DNA of 51,109 bases, taken from Aequorivita sp. GTDB lineage: Bacteria > Bacteroidota > Bacteroidia > Flavobacteriales > Flavobacteriaceae. The notes beneath the pieces are model-generated. The model worked only from the letters and a program-made list of their open reading frames with translations. It searched no databases and was not told the origin of the DNA. Positions within the stretch are counted from its first letter, which is position 1. Each line of letters begins with the position of its first letter. Below are positions 14,494-21,923 of the stretch, in pieces. Location: contig JAPKFY010000008.1 in the NCBI GenBank assembly GCA_026646335.1, positions 1-51,109 of the forward strand, given 5' to 3'. Position numbers and translations under genes: made by a program.

Positions 14494-16242
14494 ATGAAAA
14501 ACAACTACACAAAATACCTCTTGGTATTGTTGATGGCATTGCAGACTACTTTCGCCATTTCACAGGAAAAGCCAAACCTTCCGCACAACTTAACCGAGAC
14601 AGAAAAAGCACTGGTTTCGGATTTTCAGTTTACGAGTCCGCGACTTTCGGCACCCCCTTCAGGTCCCGTTCGCGCTGCGGCAGAGTGGGAGGAGGTAGAA
14701 TATCTTTTGGTTACTTGGAATCCGTCTTATCCAAATATTCTTCGGCAAATAGTACAGGCTGGGGTGCAGGAATGTAAAGTGATTATTACAACCCAAAACC
14801 AAGCTTCGGTTTCCAATTATTTAACAACAAATGGTGTGGATATAACCAATGTTACTTTTTTAAACGTGCCGTGGGACAGTATCTGGATCCGCGATTATGC
14901 CGGAAACACCATCTATTCAGACGATGTGGGCGACCTTGCACTGACCGATTGGATCTACAACCGTCCGCGGCCAAATGATGACGTGATGCCAATTGCACAT
15001 GCTGCACAAGCGGGAATTCCGCTTTACACAACCAACTCTGGAACTAACGATTTGGTAAACACTGGCGGAAATTATATGAGCGATGGCATGGGCAATGCTT
15101 TTGCCTCAAAATTGATATTAAATGAAAACGCTGCTGGAAATCCGTATGGTGTTAGCGTAAAGACCGAGGCCCAAATAGATGGAATTATGCAGGAATATAT
15201 GGGCATCAACCGGTTTGTGAAAATGAATACGCTTCCGTATGATCAAATCCATCATATTGATATGCATATGAAACTGCTTGACGAAGAAACAATACTTGTA
15301 AGCAAATATCCGCCAGGAATAGCCGATGGTCCACAGATTGAAGCGAATATTCAGTATGTTTTGGATAATTTTGAATCGCCATTTGGCACGCCTTACAATA
15401 TTGAATGGATCGATGCGCCGCCAAGTACAAATGGAAACTACCCAAATACGGGCGGCCCATACAATACTTACAGCAACGCAGTTTTCGTAAATAAAACTAT
15501 TATGGTGCCAACGTATCGTCCTTCAGTTGATGCGCCTGCATTGGCACAATATCAAGAAATGTTGCCAGGTTATAATATTGTGGGCATAGATGTGGATAAC
15601 CCCGGTGAAAACTTGATTATTTCCAAGGGAGCCATTCACTGTATAACGCACACTATTGGTGTTGCAGACCCACTTTGGATTGTTCACCAACCAATTGATG
15701 AAGCCAATGCAGGAAGCACCGTTACTATTGAAGCAATGATTAAACATATTTCAGGGGTGGCGCAGGCAAAGGTTTTTTGGCGCGAGGAAGGCGCGACTAC
15801 TTATAATGAAATCGAAATGGCTCCATCAAACGGCGATAATTGGGCTGTAGATTTTACCATTCCAAATTCGCCCGTGAATATTGAATATTATATTTGGGCG
15901 AGAGCGATTTCGGGGAAGGAATTAAATCGCCCTATCGTGGCACCGGAAGGATATTGGACCATTCAAGTGGAGACTCTTTCTATAGATGAGTGGGCGCAGA
16001 ACCATATTTCAGCAGCCTATCCAAATCCAACAACAGGAAAAGTTTCGTTTAATATGAATGCCATTCAAGGTCCTGTGAAGGTAGAAATCCACAACCTTTT
16101 GGGTCAAAAATTATACGAAGCCAATGTTGAAAACGGGAATGGGAAAATAACATTGGACCTTAATCAAAACTGGCAGGGAACGTTGTTGGTTACTTTTGAA
16201 GGTGACTTTGGAAAGATTCACAAAAAAGTAATTAAGCTATAA
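14494..16242 (+). CDS. T9SS-secreted peptidylarginine/agmatine deiminase-like enzyme
   Basis: A 582-residue secreted protein. Signal peptide 1-23; deiminase (PAD_porph) domain about 60-395; a beta-rich Ig-like domain about 400-490; and a T9SS type A sorting domain about 505-582 (AAYPNPTTGKVSF to a Lys-rich end). The guanidino-hydrolase residues are visible: Asp134 in WIRDYAG, TGGN at 190-193, His254 and Asp256 in HHIDMHMK, and Cys383 in GAIHCITH. The family includes cytoplasmic agmatine deiminase and the secreted peptidylarginine deiminase of Porphyromonas gingivalis (PPAD). Secretion and domain layout resemble PPAD, so action on protein or peptide arginine outside the cell is plausible; agmatine is the alternative substrate. 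Confidence 0.93.
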   Translation: MKNNYTKYLLVLLMALQTTFAISQEKPNLPHNLTETEKALVSDFQFTSPRLSAPPSGPVRAAAEWEEVEYLLVTWNPSYPNILRQIVQAGVQECKVIITTQNQASVSNYLTTNGVDITNVTFLNVPWDSIWIRDYAGNTIYSDDVGDLALTDWIYNRPRPNDDVMPIAHAAQAGIPLYTTNSGTNDLVNTGGNYMSDGMGNAFASKLILNENAAGNPYGVSVKTEAQIDGIMQEYMGINRFVKMNTLPYDQIHHIDMHMKLLDEETILVSKYPPGIADGPQIEANIQYVLDNFESPFGTPYNIEWIDAPPSTNGNYPNTGGPYNTYSNAVFVNKTIMVPTYRPSVDAPALAQYQEMLPGYNIVGIDVDNPGENLIISKGAIHCITHTIGVADPLWIVHQPIDEANAGSTVTIEAMIKHISGVAQAKVFWREEGATTYNEIEMAPSNGDNWAVDFTIPNSPVNIEYYIWARAISGKELNRPIVAPEGYWTIQVETLSIDEWAQNHISAAYPNPTTGKVSFNMNAIQGPVKVEIHNLLGQKLYEANVENGNGKITLDLNQNWQGTLLVTFEGDFGKIHKKVIKL

Positions 16243-16267
16243 GTTAAAATTTGAAATATTTTTATTG

Positions 16268-16292
16268 AAAGCCACAATAATATGTGGCTTTT
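16268..16292 (+). terminator. Terminator after the deiminase gene
   Basis: AAAGCCACA pairs with TGTGGCTTT (9 bp, 6-nt loop), ending in four Ts. It lies 25 nt after the stop codon. Confidence 0.8.
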
Positions 16293-16375
16293 ATTGTTTC
16301 TTTGAACAACAAACCTCACAAACACTGCAATCCCAATATTACTGCAAGCGTTTGTAAAAAATCTTAATATTCCCA

Positions 16376-16723
16376 ATGATTACAAAGCGTAACCTACTTG
16401 TCTTATTTTTATTTGCCAGTATTTCCACCTTTTCTTTTTCGCAATCAAGCGTGAATAAAATAGATGTAAATAAAGACATTGACGTGGTTCGAGTTTACGA
16501 ACAAGTAGTAAAGGAAGGTTACGGCACCCCTTTCATTTATAAAAAATTAGCGACCGCGTATTATTTCAAAAGTGAATACGAAAAGGCATTGACATGGTTC
16601 CAAAAGTTATTTTCTGTAGAGAAAAACACTGATCCTGAACTTGCCCATCAATACTATCAAACTTTAAAGGCGGTTGCGGTTACTAATTCAACAAATTCTG
16701 AGAAAAAGTCTATCTTGAGATAA
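16376..16723 (+). CDS. Small periplasmic TPR protein
   Basis: A 115-residue exported protein. Signal peptide at about 1-22 (SISTFSFSQ), then about 1.5 tetratricopeptide repeats: VVRVYEQVVKEGYGTPFIYKKLATAYYFKSEYEKALTWFQKLF in the middle of the protein. This resembles the N-terminal TPR module of large OmpA-family proteins such as T9SS PorE, but here it stands alone. No frame after the stop continues the homology, because the tag gene ends immediately next to it on the other strand. It is probably a protein-protein interaction module at the cell envelope; its partner is unknown. Confidence 0.75.
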   Translation: MITKRNLLVLFLFASISTFSFSQSSVNKIDVNKDIDVVRVYEQVVKEGYGTPFIYKKLATAYYFKSEYEKALTWFQKLFSVEKNTDPELAHQYYQTLKAVAVTNSTNSEKKSILR

Positions 16724-17293
16724 TCACACCTGGTGAAAGCGGAAGCAATCTTCAATATGATCGTTCACCATTCCTGTGGCTTGCATATGCGCATAAACCA
16801 CTGTACTGCCCACAAATTTAAAACCTCGTTTTTTTAGATCTTTGCTTAAAGCGTCACTTTCTGCGGTTGTTGCAGGCGCATCTTTATGCGTTTTCCAAAT
16901 ATTTTTGATGGGCTTATGGTTTACAAATCCCCAGATATAGTTGCTGAAACTGCCAAATTCTTTCTGAACCTCCATAAAGAGCTTTGCGTTGGTAACTGCG
17001 GAATGAACCTTCAGTTTATTGCGAATAATACCTTCATTTTGAAGTAGCGAATCAATTTTAGATTGGTCGTATTTGGCTATTTTTTTATAGTCAAAATCAT
17101 CAAAAGCTTTTCTAAAATTTTCGCGTTTCCGAAGAATGGTAATCCAGCTCAATCCAGCCTGAAAGGTTTCCAAAAGTAAAAATTCAAACATCGTTTTATC
17201 GTCCTTCACGGGAGCACCCCATTCCTCATCGTGATATTTCACGTAAAGCGGATCGGTGCCACACCATCCACAGCGTATTTTTTTTGAGTCCAT
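16724..17293 (-). CDS. tag: DNA-3-methyladenine glycosylase I
   Basis: Tag excises 3-methyladenine from alkylated DNA, the first step of base-excision repair. The 189-residue protein has the zinc-snap residues of the family: Cys8 in RCGWCGTDP, His21 in YHDEEWG, and His179/Cys183 in DHIEDCFRFH. The core segments FEFLLLETFQAGLSWITILRKRENFRKAFDDFD and GIIRNKLKVHSAVTNA are diagnostic. Its stop abuts the stop of the TPR gene. The upstream gap carries an ACTGAA word repeat. Confidence 0.97.
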   Translation of the reverse strand: MDSKKIRCGWCGTDPLYVKYHDEEWGAPVKDDKTMFEFLLLETFQAGLSWITILRKRENFRKAFDDFDYKKIAKYDQSKIDSLLQNEGIIRNKLKVHSAVTNAKLFMEVQKEFGSFSNYIWGFVNHKPIKNIWKTHKDAPATTAESDALSKDLKKRGFKFVGSTVVYAHMQATGMVNDHIEDCFRFHQV

Positions 17294-17310
17294 AATTATA
17301 TTTTCTGATT

Positions 17311-17335
17311 ACTGAACACTGCGAACTGAATACTG
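17311..17335. repeat. ACTGAA(C/T)ACTG word repeat
   Basis: Three imperfect copies of an ACTGAA-type word sit in the 43-nt gap between tag and the TonB-like gene. A related run (ACTGCGAGCAGCCACTG) lies at about 42969-42985. Non-coding. Confidence 0.5.
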
Positions 17336-17336
17336 G

Positions 17337-18059
17337 TTATTGTTGCCCAGGAAAATTAAATGTAATGGTCCCAAGTTGTTGTGTCTTAGAAGCATCGGTG
17401 TTGAAGCGTGCTTGTCTGGAATAATCCAAAGCAGCATCAATCAAACATTCGTTGGATGTGGTGGAAGCGGTTTTGTTGTATGAATTTTTCACAACCTTTC
17501 CCAAATTATTGACCTCCACGTTTATAACCACTTTTCCAGACCCATAACACGTATAGACTGGATTTGGCAGATTGATATCTTTTCGGTTTACCAATTGATA
17601 GCTTATAGTTGTGTTTCTATTGCCACTTTTAACAACTGCTTCAGCGTCTTTCCCACTTTTGCTATTGGATAATTTTTTCTTTTTCTCCTTTTCGGGTTTT
17701 GTTATGGTTGTTGTTCCAGTGCCGTTATCGCTTTTGGAATTCTCCATGGCATCGATCATTTCCTGGAGTTTACCCTCGGTGGTCTCTGTAATTTCCTGAT
17801 TTTCGTTTTCAATGGAAGAGATAAATTTTTCGGCTTCGTTATAAGCTCGATTGGTTTCAACCTTTACTTTTTCAGGCGTAAGCTCTGCAATAGCAAGATC
17901 ATCGGGAAGCAATTCTTCTGGTGCCATCACAACATCATAAGTCTCTTCGTTGCTTTCCACTTGCTCACTAGAAAGTTTCACGCTGTATAGGAAAAGCACT
18001 AGACAGCCCGTAAGCAGGGAAGTTATGAGGAAAGCTCTGTATGAATAATTGAAATTCAT
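17337..18059 (-). CDS. TonB-like membrane protein
   Basis: A protein of 240 residues from the ATG at 18059. One N-terminal transmembrane helix (about 7-25), then an acidic and Lys-rich linker (EKEKKKKLSNSKSGKD region), and a C-terminal domain resembling the TonB C-terminal fold: GSGKVVINVEVNNLGKVVKNS, then ECLIDAALDYSRQARFN and GTITFNFPGQ. TonB proteins carry proton-motive energy to outer-membrane receptors, but this one lacks the Pro-rich spacer and is not next to exbBD. I prefer the internal ATG because it starts directly before the membrane helix. It may be a TonB paralogue or a structural relative. Confidence 0.75.
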   Translation of the reverse strand: MNFNYSYRAFLITSLLTGCLVLFLYSVKLSSEQVESNEETYDVVMAPEELLPDDLAIAELTPEKVKVETNRAYNEAEKFISSIENENQEITETTEGKLQEMIDAMENSKSDNGTGTTTITKPEKEKKKKLSNSKSGKDAEAVVKSGNRNTTISYQLVNRKDINLPNPVYTCYGSGKVVINVEVNNLGKVVKNSYNKTASTTSNECLIDAALDYSRQARFNTDASKTQQLGTITFNFPGQQ

Positions 18060-18130
18060 TATTGCAAGTACCGAAATTTTGTGCAAAATTCCGCAAAACT
18101 GCTGACAATTAAGATAGTATTAGTGATATT

Positions 18131-18820
18131 TTAACTTGGCAGTGAAGCTTCAAACGCTTCAATTCCCACCGCATTTTCCACAGAATATTCACCGATTCTG
18201 GTTCTTCGCAAAGCGGAAAGATGCGCACCATTGCTTAAGGCCTTTCCAAAATCATTCGCCAAAGAGCGAATGTATGTGCCTTTGCTACAAACCACTCTAA
18301 AATGTACGTTTGGCAGTTCGATTTTAGTTATTTCAAATTCTGAAATAGTAACGGTTCTGAAAGGAATTTCCACTTCTTCGCCGCTTCGAGCGAATTCATA
18401 CAAGCGTTTTCCATCTTTTTTCAATGCCGAAAATACTGGCGGTTGCTGCTGTATTTCGCCTAAAAATTGTTTTGTGGCTTCCTTTATTTTTTCTGACGTA
18501 ATCTCTGAAGTATCAAAAGTGCAATCAATTTCAGTTTCCAAATCATAACTGGGCGTGGTTGCTCCCAAAGTAAAAGTACCGGTGTATTCCTTTTCTTGCG
18601 CTTGAAAAGTGTCTATTTTTTTGGTGAATTTTCCGCTGCAAATAATCAAAAGCCCGGTAGCTAAAGGATCAAGCGTTCCCGCATGGCCTACTTTTATTTT
18701 TTTTATCCCAAAGGATTTCCGAATCAACCAACGAACTTTGTTCACAGCTTGGAATGAGGTCCATTCCAACGGTTTGTCTATCAAAATTACTTGGCCTTCT
18801 TTGTAATCTTCCGCAGTCAT
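18131..18820 (-). CDS. truB: tRNA pseudouridine(55) synthase
   Basis: TruB makes pseudouridine 55 in the T-loop of tRNAs. The 229-residue protein has the catalytic Asp51 in GHAGTLDPLATGLL, the early LIDKPLEWTSFQAVNKVR and the RNA-binding segments KDGKRLYEFAR and CSKGTYIRSLANDFG. It is short because it lacks the C-terminal PUA domain of E. coli TruB, as usual in Bacteroidota. Its ATG overlaps the uppP stop by 1 nt (TAATG), so it is the last or near-last gene of the ftsX-DUF3098-uppP-truB operon. Confidence 0.96.
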   Translation of the reverse strand: MTAEDYKEGQVILIDKPLEWTSFQAVNKVRWLIRKSFGIKKIKVGHAGTLDPLATGLLIICSGKFTKKIDTFQAQEKEYTGTFTLGATTPSYDLETEIDCTFDTSEITSEKIKEATKQFLGEIQQQPPVFSALKKDGKRLYEFARSGEEVEIPFRTVTISEFEITKIELPNVHFRVVCSKGTYIRSLANDFGKALSNGAHLSALRRTRIGEYSVENAVGIEAFEASLPS

Positions 18821-19605
18821 TAAATTACAGTAAGTTCTTGAATAAAAAAGTGAATCAATAAAACTGCAATTCCAGCAATAATTCTATAGTAACCGAAGAT
18901 TTTAAAACCGTTTTTACTCAAATAGGAAATGAAGAATTTTATGGCGATTAACGCCACAATAAAACCAACTGCGTTTCCAATTATAAGTAGATTCACTTGT
19001 TCCGAAGAAAGCTGAAAACCTGCTTCGTAATAATCGTAACTCTTTTTCACAGTAGCTCCCAGCATCGTTGGAATAGCCAAAAAGAATGAAAATTCCGCAG
19101 CCACGGTTCGCGAAAGTTTTTGGCTCATACCTCCCACAATACTCGCACCGCTTCGAGATACTCCCGGAATCATTGCCAAACATTGAAAGAAACCAATTTT
19201 TAAAGCTGTTAAGTAAGATATTTCAGTCTGCTCACCATCGCCAAACCAATCGTCTACTTTCAAAAGAATAAATCCGCCAATTATTAACGAAACAGCAACC
19301 GTGATTGGATTTTCCAAAAGGCTGTCTATAAAATCGCTTAAAAGCAATCCTAAAAATACTGCAGGAAGAAAAGCTACAAAAAGTTTGTAGTAAAAATCCA
19401 TGCTCTGGAAGAAGCGCTTGAAGTACAAGACCACAACACTCATAATGGTTCCGAGTTGGATAACAATTGTAAAAAGTTTGGTAAAATCATCACCAGCAAT
19501 ACCAAAAAAGGAAGAAGCAATAATCATATGTCCCGTTGAAGAAACGGGTAAAAATTCAGTTAAACCTTCAATAATAGCAAGGACAATGGCTTGTAATATA
19601 TCCAC
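18820..19605 (-). CDS. uppP: Undecaprenyl-diphosphatase
   Basis: UppP (BacA) dephosphorylates undecaprenyl diphosphate to recycle the lipid carrier of cell-wall synthesis, and gives bacitracin tolerance. The 261-residue membrane protein has the two family motifs, [15 protein letters not shown] near the N-terminus and [10 protein letters not shown] in the middle, with about eight hydrophobic helices. It begins with GTG overlapping the TAG of the DUF3098 gene (TAGTG) and ends overlapping truB, so translation of the operon is coupled. Confidence 0.97.
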   Translation of the reverse strand: MDILQAIVLAIIEGLTEFLPVSSTGHMIIASSFFGIAGDDFTKLFTIVIQLGTIMSVVVLYFKRFFQSMDFYYKLFVAFLPAVFLGLLLSDFIDSLLENPITVAVSLIIGGFILLKVDDWFGDGEQTEISYLTALKIGFFQCLAMIPGVSRSGASIVGGMSQKLSRTVAAEFSFFLAIPTMLGATVKKSYDYYEAGFQLSSEQVNLLIIGNAVGFIVALIAIKFFISYLSKNGFKIFGYYRIIAGIAVLLIHFFIQELTVI

Positions 19606-19868
19606 TAATTTTCTTTTTTGCTATCGGGTTTCAATAAAATGGCATACACTTCAATCGCAAACCCCAAAAGCACCAATGCTGGAGCTAAACGGATGCGGCG
19701 CCAATTGTAAATCTCAGGATTGAAAACGTTGGGGTCGTCACTCCCTCCACCCGTCATCAATATAAAGCCCAAAACAATAAACGCCGCACCAATAAGCATG
19801 AATTTGTAATTTTTTCTCTCAAAAACAAATTCGGGTTTAAAATCTTCTTTTCGTTTCTTCTCTCCCAT
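19605..19868 (-). CDS. DUF3098 membrane protein
   Basis: An 87-residue protein with two transmembrane helices (about 28-46 and 62-80), separated by the short loop [20 protein letters not shown]. It matches the DUF3098 family of Bacteroidota, always small and usually between ftsX and uppP, as here. Function unknown; the position suggests a part in envelope growth or division. It overlaps the uppP start by 1 nt. Confidence 0.9.
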   Translation of the reverse strand: MGEKKRKEDFKPEFVFERKNYKFMLIGAAFIVLGFILMTGGGSDDPNVFNPEIYNWRRIRLAPALVLLGFAIEVYAILLKPDSKKEN

Positions 19869-19876
19869 TATTTAAA

Positions 19877-19910
19877 AGTTTCAGGTTTCAAGTTTAAAGT
19901 TTCAAGTTGT
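19877..19910. repeat. GTTTCAAG word repeat between ftsX and DUF3098
   Basis: The words GTTTCA and GTTTAAA recur four times within about 34 nt. No coding frame and no stem with T-run is seen. Confidence 0.45.
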
Positions 19911-19955
19911 GATTTTTAATTTTAAGAGTCAGGCTATTCCCTTTGATTAGGGGCA

Positions 19956-20834
19956 CTAATAATATAAATCGTCAGTGCGCAAATTTAAAAACCGTTGTGT
20001 AGCAATAAAAGTACTAATCCAGGTTATAAAAACACCCATTAAAAATATGAATACAAACAGCACAGCCAGCAGCATTGGATCACCCAATAATTGCAACTGA
20101 GGGAAACTTTGGTTGAGGTAATAAAGCACCACGCCCATCCCGATCATTGCTACAATTGCGCCAACAATTCCCAACCGAACACTTTTCCAAACAAATGGCT
20201 GACGGATAAATTTTTTGGTCGCACCCACCATTTGCATCGTTTTAATAGTAAATCGCTTTGAATATATGGAAAGTCGAATGCTGCTGTTTATGAGCAATAC
20301 AGCGATAAATGTAAAAATTCCGCTGATTACCAAAACCCAAAAACTAATGCGTTTCACGTTTTCGGTAAGTTGTGCAATCAAAGGTTTGTCATAAATTACA
20401 TCATCCACAAACCCCTTGCTTTTTAGCTCGTTGGTTATTTCCTCCATTTTTTGTGGCGTAACATAATCTGCCAAAATGTAAACGTCAATACTATTCTGAA
20501 GCGGGTTTTCACCCAAATATTCTATAAAATTCTCGCCCAAAGTTTCTTGATGTTCCTTTGCTGCTTCTTCTTTTGAAACAAAAGTTGCAGACTTTGTGTA
20601 TTCGGCCAAAGCCAAACTTTGCTTGAGCTGGGTGATTTCAACCTCTTTCGCATTGTCCTTTAGAAAAACGGTAATTGCTATTTGTTCCTTGAAATAATCA
20701 GCTACTTTTTTTGAATTCAAGACCAACAATCCCAACAATCCCAACATAAAAAGCACCAGTGAAATACTGATAACCACTGAAAAATAGGAAGAAATCAACC
20801 TGCGTTTTTGATATTTTTCAAAAGAAGAACCCAT
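19956..20834 (-). CDS. ftsX: Cell-division protein FtsX
   Basis: FtsX is the permease-like half of the FtsEX complex, which links septum formation to cell-wall hydrolase activation. The 292-residue protein shows the standard plan: a short cytoplasmic N-terminus, TM1 at about 18-40, an extracytoplasmic domain to about residue 165 with ITVFLKDNAKEVEI, then three TM helices in the C-terminal half. The loop TIKTMQMVGATKKFIRQPF is the family signature. No ftsE is adjacent, as common in Bacteroidota. It heads the minus-strand operon with DUF3098, uppP and truB. Confidence 0.95.
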   Translation of the reverse strand: MGSSFEKYQKRRLISSYFSVVISISLVLFMLGLLGLLVLNSKKVADYFKEQIAITVFLKDNAKEVEITQLKQSLALAEYTKSATFVSKEEAAKEHQETLGENFIEYLGENPLQNSIDVYILADYVTPQKMEEITNELKSKGFVDDVIYDKPLIAQLTENVKRISFWVLVISGIFTFIAVLLINSSIRLSIYSKRFTIKTMQMVGATKKFIRQPFVWKSVRLGIVGAIVAMIGMGVVLYYLNQSFPQLQLLGDPMLLAVLFVFIFLMGVFITWISTFIATQRFLNLRTDDLYY

Positions 20835-20924
20835 AGGAATTGGAGAATTTTGCGGTAAAAATACAAGTAATTTTACATCTTGTGTTAAACAACGCCGAAA
20901 GTTTCCATTTTGTTATAATAAGAT

Positions 20925-20932
20925 TAAATTTG
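20925..20932 (+). promoter_or_regulatory. -7 element of the UbiA-like gene
   Basis: TAAATTTG, a perfect -7, ends 16 nt before the TTG start at 20949. It supports that start codon. Confidence 0.5.
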
Positions 20933-20948
20933 AAGCGCCTTAAACTTA

Positions 20949-21827
20949 TTGATTATCAGACAAAACCTGCTAAAATCCCTAAAAATTTCCCGACCGGGAC
21001 TTTGGTTTCCAACAATTTGGATTTATTTGGTCCCTTTTGACCTAACTTCAAATTTCTGGGAACAGCCACTTTTTTGGGTAGGCCTCTTCTTTGTCACTTT
21101 TCCTTTGAATTTTATGGTTTATGGCTTGAACGATTTTGCCGATGGGAAGGCAGATTCGCTAAACCCGCGAAAGGGTAACTATCTGTTTGGTGCCCGATTG
21201 AGTAAAAAAGAATTGGCTAAGGTGCCACGGCACATATTTGTAGTAATGGTTCCTTTTTTGGCGTATTTTTCATACGTTGGCGGCAGCGAGCTCTTTATTT
21301 TATTGTTGTTTATGATAGTTATAAATATCATTTATAATTACAAACCTTTCCGACTCAAGGAACGTCCACCTTTTGACATATTAATCCAAGTAGGCTATGT
21401 TTTTACGGCCCTTTTCTGTATTCAGTTGAACGATTTGGAAATGATTCCGTGGCAAACATTTCTTTATCTTTCACTTTTTGCATTTCAAGCACACATTGCT
21501 GGGGAAATTATGGATATTGAACCAGATAAATTGGCTGGAAAGAGAACAACGGCAACTATAATAGGAAGAAAAAAAGCAAAATTCTTAATGCTTTTCCTCC
21601 TTTTATTCGAAGCGTATATCTTAAAATTTTGGTTTGATGATTGGGTACTGTCAGGCTTTTTGGTTGCTTTTTCATTTTGGCTTATCTTGGATATTTTCGT
21701 TTTTTTCAAGGACAAACCATATACACTCAAACAAATGAAACTATTTGGAATCGCTATGAACATTACAGCAATTCTTTCTATGGCCTGGGTGCTTTATTCC
21801 GGAAATTTACTACATCCAAATTTTTAA
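20949..21827 (+). CDS. UbiA-family prenyltransferase
   Basis: A 292-residue polytopic membrane protein (about eight helices) of the UbiA superfamily, which moves prenyl chains onto aromatic or other acceptors. The first Asp-rich motif is NDFADGKAD (Asn61, Asp62, Asp65, Asp69) and the second is GEIMDIEPDKLAGKRTTAT (Asp189, Asp193), so both diphosphate-Mg sites are intact. The start is TTG; no ATG precedes the first helix. It is neither clearly MenA nor UbiA, and no menaquinone genes are adjacent, so the acceptor is unknown; in Flavobacteriaceae similar genes are found near carotenoid or quinone loci. Confidence 0.85.
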   Translation: MIIRQNLLKSLKISRPGLWFPTIWIYLVPFDLTSNFWEQPLFWVGLFFVTFPLNFMVYGLNDFADGKADSLNPRKGNYLFGARLSKKELAKVPRHIFVVMVPFLAYFSYVGGSELFILLLFMIVINIIYNYKPFRLKERPPFDILIQVGYVFTALFCIQLNDLEMIPWQTFLYLSLFAFQAHIAGEIMDIEPDKLAGKRTTATIIGRKKAKFLMLFLLLFEAYILKFWFDDWVLSGFLVAFSFWLILDIFVFFKDKPYTLKQMKLFGIAMNITAILSMAWVLYSGNLLHPNF

Positions 21828-21860
21828 ATTATTAGGGTTTTTACTTCTTCTAATAAACCT

Positions 21861-21868
21861 TAAATTTG
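21861..21868 (+). promoter_or_regulatory. -7 element of leuS
   Basis: TAAATTTG, a perfect -7, 55 nt before the leuS ATG. No TTG at -33. The leader shows no T-box features. Confidence 0.5.
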
Positions 21869-21923
21869 TCCGCAAACTCCGAAGCCTTGGCAAAGGAACG
21901 TCCTTTTTCAGAAAAAATTTATA

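Noticed and set aside
16376-16723. TPR gene as a frameshifted remnant of a large OmpA-family gene
   Set aside because: There is no continuing homology in any frame after the stop; the next bases are the 3' end of tag.
21828-21923. T-box leader before leuS
   Set aside because: No specifier loop, antiterminator bulge (TGGN) or terminator is visible; a simple -7 element explains the region.
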